A stretch of 64,000 bases of DNA from Clusia tigrina (GCA_920105625.2 OV050031.1:229959194-230023193); one strand, 5' to 3'. Numbered from the stretch's first letter, positions 34,414-44,756 are shown. Numbers and translations: made by a program. The notes: generated by a model not told the origin, from the letters alone.

Positions 34414-36461
34414 TATAGATTAAAATAGATACGCAACTCTTCTTCTTCCTCATCAGCTGTTGAAAAAAATCAATTTTTTTCCTTATCCGTGTGAAACAAT
34501 AACAACACAATATATAGCGGCCATGCTATGGTGAGAAAGTAAAATTTGCTACAGCTGACGCTAAACATGGGAGTAGAATTTTGTGTTTCGTGGCGTAAGA
34601 ATACATATTATTTTGTAGGGTATTCTTATGTTTCATATGTATGTTATATTTACATATGTTGCGAAATAAATTCTAATCCTAATAAATAAAGCTAACAGTA
34701 TATTGGGATCACGTCTTTCCCAGTAAGAAGATATGGAGGGGTCTTCTGAAAAATCCGCTATCTGCTCAGTTACCTTTGTAATGCGCGTATAGTGTGTGCG
34801 AGAATATATACATATATATATATATATATATATGGAAAATAGCACAATATATATATATATGTTAGAGCGTTGCTCGGCAAGACGCCATTGAGCAATAACT
34901 AACTGTGAGCCAAGGAAAGGCTGATTGCAAGAAAAATGCAGTTCGTTTGAGTTGCCAATTGGAAACTGATTTGTTTAATTCCCGAGCAGGGTATTTATAT
35001 AATTTGTTTGAGTTACAAATTCGATAACAATTCTCGATTATTCTAATTGGTTTATGTCTAATCCCTTTCGCTTAAGACTAACTCAAATTCCACACAAAAT
35101 ACAAAACAAACTGATTCACCAATGACTGCACGCTAGGATTCTAATTACGTTGCACATGCCAAGTGTCATAGTGTCGCAGTGCAGCGGATGGGTGTGTCTT
35201 ATGTATTGGTATAGTTTGGATGTGTAGAGTTTGCGTAGGTAGTTTTTGTATTATCTGTATAAAGTTTCCTAGTCATTATGTGTGGAAAGCCTTTTTGTGA
35301 CAAAAACTGCCACAATTCCCTTAAACCTTATATTTAAAATCCAACCTTTTAGAAAATTAAGACTTTGTCAGATCATAATTCCTGACATCTTTTATAGTAA
35401 TGGACTTCAAAAAATTTCGACCTCTTTCAAAAACGCCTGTTGATTCGAAGATCCAGTAAACATGGAAATATAATTATTGCTATTAAAAATATTATTATTA
35501 TTAAGTGTTCATTTAAGTCGATGTAAAATCCAAAGTAATGTGAAGGCTGTAAATGTTGCTACTCTGAACGCTTAAGAATCAACTGTTTTCAGAATAAAAC
35601 ACTTCGTTGCAAGTACCAATAAGATAGAATGTGACCAGGAAACACTGAGACGGTAAAAGCCTTTTGATTAACAATTTTTCTTTAGTAAAAAGTTTCCATT
35701 TTAAGGAAAAAATAACGTAGCTCTTTTATTCAACCTTGGTTTTTGCCATTATTGCCAAATTTTTAATTAAATCCATATTAATGCTATTACCCTCTTGGTG
35801 TATCTTGGCTTTGGCAGCTTATATGGAAATTCCCGTTTGTTTTTTAAAATTCCGCAATTTATAACCAATCAATGTTAGTGGTGAATACTTACAATTATTC
35901 AGCGTTGGAAAATTCACAAAAAAAAAAAATGGATGAAATAATTTTGACTACTATGAACTTGTGTGTAATAAAAAAAATTTATTTCTTAAATAAACTTTAT
36001 TAGCGTATTTATATTTCGAATTAAATAAAATATAACTAAAAAGAAAATGATTAGTGAAATAGTGTGGTCTGTTATTTATATTTACGAGAATTCAAAAGTG
36101 ATTCAGATAATATTGCAATAGATAAAGCTAAAAGAACACTAGCAACTAAGGCCTTCTACTCAAAGAGAAAAAGATTTACAAAAGAAGCATTTCGCATGAG
36201 GTCGTGACTGTGAGACAAAATTTTTTTTATTTCAAATCATGTTTCTTTATCACTCGTCCTTAACACTTCCTATTTATTGTCTGAGGTAGTAAAAAAACTA
36301 TAATAAAATTTAAAATTTTATCTGCCTCAAGACGCATTTTAGCTACGTAAATTCAATTTGAGATAAAATCACATATCCTTCTCTTACAATTAATTTAAAT
36401 TAGATATAAAAGTATAACTGCAACATTTTTTTAATATTTCGCAATATAAACAATCACATTC
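34414..36461. other. Left part of the TIR DNA transposon
   Basis: AT-rich, with a short (TA)n run at 34808-34832 and no long frame. Near 36128-36190 the plus strand reads LATKAFYSKRKRFTKEAF, which has an inverted relative at about 54000-54060. Confidence 0.6.
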
Positions 36462-37859
36462 TGTTACCGCCGAACGGAGTATTTTAAATTATTTGATTTC
36501 TATTTTTTCCTACTGAGTGTTTTGCTTATCATAGAATTTTTGATATGTTTCTCATTACATATGTATATAGTTTTTTCCCCCTTTTGTCTATATATTCTCT
36601 TATACGCATTTATATTTGGTAGCCTTGGAATAACTGTTAAATACTGTTTTAAAAAAAAATAGCTTACGCGTTTAGAGACTTGGAAGAGTACAGTCAGTTC
36701 GCGTTTGTATATGGAGGAATAAACAAGAATTTTTAAAGTCGTGTCAAAAACGGTTTAAAACCTTATTTAATTTTTATGTAATGTATAGTTTTACGAATAA
36801 AATCTTATTCAATGGGTCTGTGATTGAACGTGTAAACACGGCTAAAAATCTGGGAGTTATATTTGATGGCACTCTAACATGGAGTAACCACGTTGCTGCC
36901 ACGGTTGGCAAAGTTTACGGTATGCTGCGTTCACTGTGGTCAACGCAATATTTCACCCCACAAGGAATCAGAATGCTGTTGGCTAAGGCCTACCTTCTCC
37001 CAACATTGCTGTATGGTTGTGAAATTTTTGCGAATTGTGATGCAGCTAGCAAACGAAAGCTTAATGTCCTATTTAATAATATAACAAGGTATATTTATGG
37101 CTTGACTAGAACAGATCATGTATCCACTTTATCAAGGCAAGTTTTTGGGATCACATTCGATCAACTCTTGGAGTCTAAGACTATCATCTTTCTTCACAAG
37201 ATTATTTACACCCGGGAACCTCCATATTTGTTTAGATGTCTCAGGTTCACACGTTCCTGTCGTTGTAACCAACTTGTCCCGTGCAAGCACTCGTCTCTTA
37301 TGTCTGATCGTCAGTTTTTCGTGTATGCAGTAAGACTCTGGAACTCACTTCCTGTACGGCTGCGAAGTATTGGCAACACTGTACAGTTCAGGAATGAACT
37401 TGAGGGTTACTTTCGGGCGCGGTGAATTTCTGGGCAATCTGTATTGCTTTGTTCATAAATTGTGATCTGTATTTATCTTATTGTTTATTGTTTTGTTGTT
37501 ATATTTCTTAATTTAATATTTAAAGAACGGAGAGTACGTGTAACAATATTTAATTTTAATTGTTTAAATCATCCACTTATATAATTTTATAATTTTAAAA
37601 CTTTATAATTTTATTTGTGTAAATCAATTTCTTTTATAATTTATATTTCATTTTACCTTGGAATGAATTGTTCCAGTTAAGTTAATTATTGAAAATATAT
37701 ATATACTTCATGTCGTTAGGACATCTTAAAAAGGTTATTACCTTAATGTCCTAAGATCAATTTGTAGAGATAAATAAATAAATAAAAATATTTGAAAATC
37801 GACCCTTCTTTTAAAAACTTGTCGAGCGCGGACTCGGGATTGTGAAACCTCCTTTCACA
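36462..37859 (+). repeat. 5' LTR of the BEL element, interrupted by a LINE fragment
   Basis: 36462-36811 and 37791-37859 match the 3' LTR end to end. The intervening 980 bases are the LINE fragment. Confidence 0.9.
36812..37790 (+). mobile_element. LINE 3' fragment inserted in the BEL 5' LTR
   Basis: An open frame to 37425 encodes the end of a non-LTR reverse transcriptase: NLGVIFDGTLTWSNHV (thumb), LLPTLLYGCEIF, and the C-terminal FVYAVRLWNSLPVRLRSI. The sequence then runs through a 3' UTR to an (AAAT)n-type tail at 37770-37790. The 5' truncation and short-repeat tail are typical of LINE integration. The coding end is intact, so the insertion is not very old. No clear target duplication is visible. 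The frame fuses with LTR codons upstream (from 36781), which is accidental. Confidence 0.85.
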
Positions 37860-37990
37860 AATCTTTAAAAATTCTTTTAAATTGCAAAAACACGGTTCGT
37901 GATAATTAAAGTGAACTTTACGCGTTTCGCGAAAAATAAAACAAAAAACTTAAAGAAGTGTTATAAACTGATCCGTTCGAAAACGCAAAT

Positions 37991-40900
37991 ATGTCCGCCA
38001 CGGATGGCCTAAACCAGTCGGACAGCGTACACCACTGCAAAAAGTGTGACCAAGCGGATGATTCCCGTATGGTGCAGTGTGATAAGTGCGACATGTGGTA
38101 CCACTATGATTGCGTCGGAGTAAATCATGACATAGCTGATATAAGTTGGAGCTGCGGATGCGGTAATCCCTTGTCAGTAGCAGTCACATCGAGTTCGAAT
38201 GCTCCTCCGACAAATGCGCATAATAATGTTCCACCAAAAGTCCAACAAATTCAGCCACAGGCGACGTCCTCCCCCCAAATCGTGTGCAGCCAATTATATC
38301 AAACAAAAAATACATCGGATCCATCCGAAGTAATTAAAACGATCGTATGGAACAATGGACAAGTTGCCGAACAGACAGTTGGAAACATTGGAAAAGTTGC
38401 CGTCCAAGTTGAAGCAGAAGCACAACAAGAAGTAATGGAGAAAAACGCACAGCAGCCGCAGTCGGCGCCAATGGTGAGTTTTCGCTCTGCAACTCGAACA
38501 CAGCCAATGTATACAAGTGAGCCGAACTTTTATAATGTTGGGCCAAGAGAATATAATGTTGCGCCAAGCGGATGTAATGTTGCGACACACATATATAATG
38601 TTGAGAAACACGCAGAGTTTGCTAAGAATACTCAGCAACATCTAGAGTTTGCTACGAATACTCAGCAACATTCGTTGTTTACGTTTGACAGCCAACCACA
38701 TTTTCTATCAAATTCGCATCCAGCTTCTCAAAAAGAAGAAAGTGCAAAAGCATGTGAATTGCGTTTAGCTATGCTGGAAGAAGAGACAAAACTTCAAAAA
38801 AGTTATTTAGAAGAAATATATAAAATATTGTCACAAGCTCAAGGGATTTCCTTGATTAAAAGCGATAGTTGTCCCCAGTCAATACCTACCAAAATGAAGC
38901 TGGCAGCCAGGCAAGCAATTCCAAGAGAGCTGCCGCATTTTCATGGTGATCCTGAGGAGTGGCCTCTGTTCATAAGCAGCTTCAATACCAGCACAGAGGT
39001 CGCCGGGTTCACGAATGTCGAAAATTTAATGCGATTACAGGCCTGTCTTAAAGGAAAAGTACGGGAAATGGTGAGGAGCAAATTGCTACTACCAGCAATG
39101 GTTCCAGAGATAATTCACACTCTAAGGATGTGCTTTGGTAGGCCAGAGTATATAATTGAAAATCTCATCGACAAGGTAAGAAAAGTGCCACCATTAAAGG
39201 ACAGATTAGATACACTTATTGATTTCGCTCTTTCTGTGCGCAACGTTTACTCAACGATGGAGGCTTGCCGCATGGACGCCTACATGAACAACCCTATGCT
39301 GGTAAGAGAACTAGTAGAGAAGCTTTCGAACCAGTACAAAATGTCTTGGGCTATGCATCCTAAACAAAAGGAAGTGCCATTGGTGAAGGTGTTTAGTGAT
39401 TGGCTTTATGCGCTCGCGGAAGCTGCCAGTCAAGTGGTTTCGCCTACAACAACAAAACGCAACGGCCATGTCAACACGCACATTCAAGCACTCAATGTTC
39501 AGCAGAAATATGACTGCGGGAACTGCAAAAGCAACGGGCATAAAATTGCTCAATGTGAGGAATTCAAGGAGCTGAATATTGATCGCAAGTGGGACGTGAT
39601 ACGATCACTGAAACTATGCCGTCAGTGCCTCAACACACATCGTAGGCGCTGCCTAGTCAATCGGGTCTGCGGAATCGAAAGCTGCAATGCGAAACACCAT
39701 CAGCTCCTACATAGAAGCAAAGTCACCAGTCAACCGACCACAACGAGCGAAGGCGCTGCATCCATCGCGACCCTGAATTCGCACCACAACGCTCGCGAAG
39801 AGGATAGTTCATTTTTCCGCATACTACCGGTTCGTATCCATGATGCGAACAAATTTTTTGATACCTTTGCATTTCTAGATGAAGGGTCATCAGTCACGTT
39901 GATTGACGAAAAGGTTTTCAAGTATCTCAACTTGAAAGGCGTGCTGAATCCCTTGTGTTTGCGCTGGACCGGGGATAAAACTCGTTCTGAAGAATTTTCC
40001 ATGCGAACCACATTGAAGGTGGCCAATCGCTTCACGATGCAAGGGGTTCACACAGTCAAGAACTTGGGCCTTCCAATGCAAACTGTCCACATGGAGAAAA
40101 TCATCACGCAATTTCCCTACTTGACGGGGTTGCCAATGAAGTCCTACGTAGATGCAAAGCCAACAATTCTCATCGGGTCCAACAACTGGCATCTAGCTGT
40201 GCCGCTCAAGATTCGTGAAGGTGCTTGGAACCAGCCCATAGTCACCAAAACGAGACTAGGTTGGGCGCTACAAGGTCGTTGCTCAAGTCAGTCAGCAAAT
40301 TCGTACTTAAACATACACACGTGTGGCTGCAGCGAGAAGTACGAGCAACTACACGATCTTGTCAAGGAGCACTACAAGCTAGATGCACCATCACCCACAC
40401 AGCTGTTGTCGCACCAAGATAAGCGAGCTATGGAGATCCTCGATACAACTTGTAAGAGGGTGGGCAGCCGATTCGAAACTGGGCTACTCTGGCGCTACGA
40501 GCACATCGATATGCCGGAAAGCTACGATACTACATTGGAACGTATGATTTGCTTGGATAGACAATTTCGTAAGGACCCATCGCTGAACGCAGCAATGCAA
40601 AAACAAATCGACAACTTGCTGAATAAAGGCTACGCAAGACGACTAAGTGCCGAGGAGTTGCATGCAAGCACAGATCGCGTCTGGTATCTGCCAATTTTCA
40701 CCACTAGGAATCCGAATAAGCCCGACAGAGTGCGACTAGTATGGGACGCAGCCACGAAAACAAAAGGCGTATCATTGAACGACATGCTCCTCAGCGGACC
40801 TGATTTGCTGACTCCACTGGTGGAAGTTCTTCTTGGCTTTCGACTTGGGCGAGTGGCGATTTGTGGAGATATCGCCGAAATGTTCCACCAGATAAGCGTG

Positions 40901-42595
40901 AGTAGCAGTGACATTCATGCTCAAAGATTTTTATGGTGTGAAAAAGAGGATACGATCGACAGCCCTGGAACGTACGTCATGCGCGCGCTGACGTTTGGTA
41001 TAAGCTGCGCCCCATGCATTGCTCATTACGTGCGCAATAAAAATGCCGATGAGTTTGCGCAGCAGTTTCCCCGTGCCGTAGACGCGATTAAGATGCATCA
41101 CTATGTAGACGACTTTATTGATAGCGAGTACAGTGAGCAGGCAGCGTTGCAATTGGCAGAAACGGTAAGAAAAATACACGCAGCAGCAGGTTTTCATATA
41201 CGCAACTGGTCTTCAAACTCCACATTCGTGCTAACGCATTTAAGCACCGACCACGCGGTAAGCCAGGAACCGGTCGAGCTGAGCACAAACGAGAAGATAC
41301 TTGGAGTATTTTGGGACCCAAAAAAGGACATGTTCAAGTACGCGCTGAGGTTTGCCAGGCTGAAAAGGAATGTTTTATCAGACAACGCGATACTCACGAA
41401 GCGTGAGCTCCTTCAAGTTTTGATGTCTATATTTGATCCGTTAGGATTCGTAGCACAATATACTATTTCACTAAAGATTCTTCTTCAGGAAGTCTGGCGA
41501 TCGAGCATCGATTGGGATGAAACTCTTCCTGACGAACTGGCTCGGATGTGGTGCCAGTGGAAGACGATGCTAAAGCAAATAGCAGCGGTTGAAATTCCAC
41601 GATGCTTCTCACATTCTTTAAATGAAGCTGATGACGTCAAACTGCATACCTTTGTGGATGCAGGGGAGTATGGCTATGCAGCGGTATGCTACCTGCGAGT
41701 TCGATGTGGCAGCAGCATGAATATTTCATTGGTGGCAGCAAAGTCCAAGGTAACACCACTTAAGCCTGTATCAATTCCACGGCTCGAGCTACAGGCAGCA
41801 ATCACAGGTGTGCGCCTGGCAAACCAAATACAAAGCGTTCCTCGATTACGTATTTGCAGAAAAGTGTTTTGGACTGACTCAGCTATGGTTTTAAAATGGC
41901 TCCGCATGGATCGGAACGTTGAATATTTTTCATCCTGGCGCCGCTTGTATCGCGCATTAGGGATGTTCATTCTTTACGTGGAGAAGCTGAGAGCAAGAAT
42001 CAGATCAGTGTGTGCTCTCCCCGAAAAGCCCACGTTCGAAATGATCCAAGCAGCGAAGACGATCCTCATCAAGCAAGCGCAACTCAGCGAATATTCCCAA
42101 GAAATAATTGTCTTGAAAAGTGGTAAGAGTATTGAGAAGAACAGCAAATTAATTTCCTTTAATATCTTTCTAGGCGATCATGATGTCATTCGTGTTAAAG
42201 GGCGCACAGAATTTCTAAATCCACACGACGTGATCGTGCTGCCCAGCAACAGTAACATCACCTATCTGATCGTCAAGGAGATGCATGGGAAATATCATCA
42301 CTTTTCCCATGAGACAATTATTAATGATATTAAGGGTCAATATTTCATACCACGGCTGCGCGTGCTGTATCGTTCTGTTCGAAGCAGCTGCCAACATTGC
42401 AAAAATAAAAATGCGATGACGATGACACCTCAAATGGCCGCAATGCCAGCTGCCAGACTTGCGAGTTTCGAGCGCCCATTCACTTACGTCGGGATTGATT
42501 ACTTCGGCCCAATGTTTGCTACGGTTGGAAGGAGGCGTGAAAAACGGATGGGGCGTTATATTTACCTGCCTCACGGTTCGAGTGGTGCATATTGA
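37991..42595 (+). CDS. BEL/Pao Gag-Pol polyprotein with N-terminal PHD finger, frameshifted in integrase
   Basis: Starts at ATG 37991 and gives 1534 residues up to a frame break. Residues 14-58 form a PHD-type finger (CKKC, CDKC, WYHYDC, CGCG). About 310-400 is the BEL capsid-like region (LPHFHGDPEEWPLFISSF). About 507-575 are Cys/His knuckles, and 625-640 the protease motif FLDEGSSVTLID. RT follows with HHYVDDFIDS at about 1036-1045, then RNase H near FVDAGEYGYAAV (about 1220). The integrase HHCC finger is at about 1427-1470 and the first core Asp in GIDYFGP (about 1500). One extra base near 42550 (cggatgggg) shifts the frame, which then stops at 42595. The remainder of integrase continues at 42560-43304. 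Confidence 0.92.
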   Translation: MSATDGLNQSDSVHHCKKCDQADDSRMVQCDKCDMWYHYDCVGVNHDIADISWSCGCGNPLSVAVTSSSNAPPTNAHNNVPPKVQQIQPQATSSPQIVCSQLYQTKNTSDPSEVIKTIVWNNGQVAEQTVGNIGKVAVQVEAEAQQEVMEKNAQQPQSAPMVSFRSATRTQPMYTSEPNFYNVGPREYNVAPSGCNVATHIYNVEKHAEFAKNTQQHLEFATNTQQHSLFTFDSQPHFLSNSHPASQKEESAKACELRLAMLEEETKLQKSYLEEIYKILSQAQGISLIKSDSCPQSIPTKMKLAARQAIPRELPHFHGDPEEWPLFISSFNTSTEVAGFTNVENLMRLQACLKGKVREMVRSKLLLPAMVPEIIHTLRMCFGRPEYIIENLIDKVRKVPPLKDRLDTLIDFALSVRNVYSTMEACRMDAYMNNPMLVRELVEKLSNQYKMSWAMHPKQKEVPLVKVFSDWLYALAEAASQVVSPTTTKRNGHVNTHIQALNVQQKYDCGNCKSNGHKIAQCEEFKELNIDRKWDVIRSLKLCRQCLNTHRRRCLVNRVCGIESCNAKHHQLLHRSKVTSQPTTTSEGAASIATLNSHHNAREEDSSFFRILPVRIHDANKFFDTFAFLDEGSSVTLIDEKVFKYLNLKGVLNPLCLRWTGDKTRSEEFSMRTTLKVANRFTMQGVHTVKNLGLPMQTVHMEKIITQFPYLTGLPMKSYVDAKPTILIGSNNWHLAVPLKIREGAWNQPIVTKTRLGWALQGRCSSQSANSYLNIHTCGCSEKYEQLHDLVKEHYKLDAPSPTQLLSHQDKRAMEILDTTCKRVGSRFETGLLWRYEHIDMPESYDTTLERMICLDRQFRKDPSLNAAMQKQIDNLLNKGYARRLSAEELHASTDRVWYLPIFTTRNPNKPDRVRLVWDAATKTKGVSLNDMLLSGPDLLTPLVEVLLGFRLGRVAICGDIAEMFHQISVSSSDIHAQRFLWCEKEDTIDSPGTYVMRALTFGISCAPCIAHYVRNKNADEFAQQFPRAVDAIKMHHYVDDFIDSEYSEQAALQLAETVRKIHAAAGFHIRNWSSNSTFVLTHLSTDHAVSQEPVELSTNEKILGVFWDPKKDMFKYALRFARLKRNVLSDNAILTKRELLQVLMSIFDPLGFVAQYTISLKILLQEVWRSSIDWDETLPDELARMWCQWKTMLKQIAAVEIPRCFSHSLNEADDVKLHTFVDAGEYGYAAVCYLRVRCGSSMNISLVAAKSKVTPLKPVSIPRLELQAAITGVRLANQIQSVPRLRICRKVFWTDSAMVLKWLRMDRNVEYFSSWRRLYRALGMFILYVEKLRARIRSVCALPEKPTFEMIQAAKTILIKQAQLSEYSQEIIVLKSGKSIEKNSKLISFNIFLGDHDVIRVKGRTEFLNPHDVIVLPSNSNITYLIVKEMHGKYHHFSHETIINDIKGQYFIPRLRVLYRSVRSSCQHCKNKNAMTMTPQMAAMPAARLASFERPFTYVGIDYFGPMFATVGRRREKRMGRYIYLPHGSSGAY

Positions 42596-43304
42596 GATAG
42601 CCCACACCTTGGACACTAGCTCCTGCATACTGTGTATTCGTAATTTCGTAGCGCGTCGAGGTGTACCAAAAGAAATTTACACGGATAATGCAACAAATTT
42701 CAAAGCATCTGCGAAGATTCTGCAAGAAGAGGCCTGGCGCATTGATTATGCGGAAATCGAAGCCAAGTTCGATGACATCCAATGGAAGTTCAACCCACCT
42801 GCCGCCCCCCACATGGGTGGCGCTTGGCAGCGGCTAATCATATCGATAAAAAACGTTCTAGCAGCAATGTATCCTGAGCCCAACTTCAACGACGAGACGC
42901 TCCGAAGTGCACTGTTCGAGGTCGAATATACAATAAATTCAAGACCGTTGACTTTCGTTTCACTAGAGTCGTGTGATGATGAAGTTATCACTCCTAACCA
43001 TTTATTGCTAGGCTCAACCAACGGTTATAAGCCGATTGGATACGGTGGTGATCTACGACATCGTTATCATCAAACCCGGATATACGCCGACCGATTTTGG
43101 CAAAGGTGGCTAAAGGAGTATACGCCTGAACTAACTCGGCGGTCGAAATGGTATACGAAGCAACCACCTCTAAAGGTCGGCGACGTCGTGGTCATCGTGG
43201 ACGACAACCAGCCGAGAAACAAGTGGCCAAAAGGTATAGTTCAGGAAGTTGTCATCGCAAAGGATGGCCAGGTACGACGAGCTACAGTGAAGACGCTGTC
43301 CTAG
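42556..43304 (+). pseudogene. Integrase C-terminal part of the BEL element, frameshifted off Gag-Pol
   Basis: It continues the integrase core in the +1 frame after the break near 42550: TCLTVRVVHIEIAHTLD, IYTDNATNF (second core Asp) and PHMGGAWQRLIISIKN. In BEL integrases this last block normally reads GGAWER with the catalytic Glu; here it is Gln. The C-terminal binding domain (LKVGDVVVIVDD) follows, and the frame ends at TAG 43302-43304, close before the polypurine tract gagggggagac (43348-43358). Confidence 0.85.
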
Positions 43305-43359
43305 ACGTCAGTAATCAACTGGAGTAAGCGCGTTTGGACTCGCTTACGAGGGGGAGACA

Positions 43360-43778
43360 AGTTACCGCCGAACGGAGTATTTTAAATTATTTGATTTCTA
43401 TTTTTTCCTACTGGGTGTTTTGCTTATCATAGAATTTTTGATATGTTTCTCATTACATATGTATATAGTTTTTTCCCCCCTTTTGTCTATATATTCTCTT
43501 ATACGCATTTATATTTGATAGCCTTGGAATAACTGTTAAATACCGTTTTAAAAAAAATAGCTTACGCGTTTAGAGACTTGGAAGAGTACAGTCAGTTCGC
43601 GTTTGTATATGGAGAAATAAACAAGAATTTTTAAAGTCGTGGCAAAAACGGTTTAAAACCTTATTTAATTTTTATGTAATGTATAGTTTTACGAATAAAA
43701 TCTTATTCATTTGAAAATCGACACTTCTTTTAAAAACTTGTCGAGCGCGGACTCGGGATTGTGAAATCTCCTTTCACA
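43360..43778 (+). repeat. 3' LTR of the BEL element
   Basis: 419 bp, nearly identical to the split 5' LTR. It begins after the polypurine tract and ends TTTCACA. Confidence 0.9.
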
Positions 43779-44194
43779 CCTTCAATACAGTTATAAGTTA
43801 ACAATAACAAAAAAGGTTCTTACAATTTTTTTTCTATACATGGAAGTTATTTGGCAACCATAAACTAGTTCTAATTGATTAGAAAAGACAAATAATTATT
43901 CAGCTTATTATAATAAGCTGAATTGTAGTACTGAGTTCATTTAATGTTATATTTTTTCATTAATATTTCAGTATATTGATAGTAATATGAATATACAACC
44001 TATTACAAAATTATGTACTTCGGTAACACTCTTTTGTAATAGGAGTAAATATGGTGTATAAGTAGTTTATTCACCGAGGCCACTAGTGCTAACAGACCTC
44101 GGTGAAAAATGAGATTCTCGCATACTATTGCAATCCATTTTGCATTGATTTTGTTGTTAGATTCGGCAAGCTGTGTATCTATTGGTAATCTATG
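43779..44194. other. Right part of the TIR DNA transposon
   Basis: It contains a perfect 26-bp palindrome (43898-43923), a 12-bp inverted repeat CCTATTACAAAA (arms near 43999 and 44030), and a hairpin TTCACCGAGG (arms near 44070 and 44096). A short frame from ATG 44109 starts with a signal-peptide-like stretch (FALILLLDSASC) but runs directly into the transposon end. Confidence 0.6.
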
Positions 44195-44540
44195 GCCGGC
44201 GGCGCCGGTCCTGAGGCCTTTGGCGAGTGCGTCGTGTGCTGGTTATATAATATACCCCTCTGGGTGGGGCGAATACGTGTATCACGTCGGGGTCACCAAT
44301 TTGGCTGCTCGCGTGCTCAACATTGCGTTGCCAATAAAAACAGAAATATTTGATGAAATACGTTTCTGCAAATTTCTAGAGATTGTGTTAAGTCCAGTAA
44401 TTAAAATAACTTTTAATTGCACAAAACGCTATATAACACGTCACCACAGCTTCAGCACAGAAAGAGAAAAAGGGTTGAATGAAAGGCCGGAAACACGAAG
44501 TGTGTTGTTCAGCAGCCAACGGCTAGTTCCGCTTGCCCAT
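44195..44540 (-). repeat. 5' LTR, primer site and gag start of the split CsRn1-type element
   Basis: On the minus strand, LTR sequence (44301-44540, first bases replaced by a TA array) is followed by the primer site TGGTGACCCCGACGTGA at about 44283-44299. A leader and the first gag codons (reading about SGPAPPA) follow. Sequence stops at GCCGGCGG, where it resumes at 34413 on the other side of the DNA transposon. Confidence 0.8.
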
Positions 44541-44541
44541 A

Positions 44542-44604
<63 letters not shown>
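44539..44604. repeat. (TA)n microsatellite
   Basis: About 33 TA units between the old LTR at 44301-44540 and a short unique segment. Confidence 0.95.
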
Positions 44605-44606
<2 letters not shown>

Positions 44607-44667
44607 TTTTGCGTTTTTCCCAGCAGCCGTATCTGGAGATATGATGGCACCAACACATATAATGTAA
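44605..44667. repeat. Inverted partner of 49897-49961
   Basis: Reverse complement of 49897-49961 with one mismatch (for example GATACGGCTGCTGGGAAAAA on the minus strand). Both copies face the younger CsRn1-type element and adjoin TA arrays. Confidence 0.85.
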
Positions 44668-44677
44668 AAGTTATGTT

Positions 44678-44682
<5 letters not shown>

Positions 44683-44753
<71 letters not shown>
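44683..44753. repeat. (TA)n microsatellite
   Basis: About 35 TA units, ending where pol C-terminal sequence begins. Confidence 0.95.

Positions 44754-44756
<3 letters not shown>

Larger units (their letters stand above)
36462..43778 (+). mobile_element. BEL/Pao LTR retrotransposon
   Basis: The LTRs begin GTTACCGCCGAACGGAG and end CTCCTTTCACA. The 5' LTR (36462-37859) is swollen by a LINE insertion; the 3' LTR (43360-43778) is 419 bp. Flanking pentamers CATTC (36457-36461) and CCTTC (43779-43783) match 4 of 5, as for a diverged TSD. A single Gag-Pol polyprotein is encoded, with one frameshift in integrase. Confidence 0.9.
34414..44194. mobile_element. TIR DNA transposon with 8-bp TSD, carrying a nested BEL/Pao element
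   Basis: The left end TATAGATTAAAATAGATACG and right end (minus strand) CATAGATTACCAATAGATAC are imperfect inverted repeats. The flanks are the identical 8-mer GCCGGCGG (34406-34413 and 44195-44202), and the host gag reads across when the insert is removed. Excluding the BEL element and its duplication, about 2.45 kb belongs to this transposon (34414-36461 and 43779-44194). The 8-bp TSD and ends starting CA fit the hAT or P superfamilies. No transposase frame is recognisable, so it is non-autonomous or decayed. Confidence 0.75.
19178..44540 (-). mobile_element. CsRn1-type Ty3/gypsy element, old, split by nested insertions
   Basis: One minus-strand element appears in three parts. The 5' LTR, primer site and gag start are at 44195-44540, the rest of gag at 33372-34413, and pol plus a 3' LTR remnant at 19178-22607. 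Both interruptions have matching target duplications (GCCGGCGG and CGGC), and the pieces abut correctly when compared with the younger copy at 44837-49832. The two LTR remnants share a U5 end (reading GTTGAGCACGCGAGCAGCC on the minus strand) that the younger copy lacks, so they belong together. The primer site is the tRNA-Trp type seen in the CsRn1/Kabuki lineage. The copy is defective (see the parts). Confidence 0.8.

Noticed and set aside
36781..37425. Host gene from the 214-codon frame
   Set aside because: It begins in LTR sequence and the rest is a LINE reverse transcriptase end.
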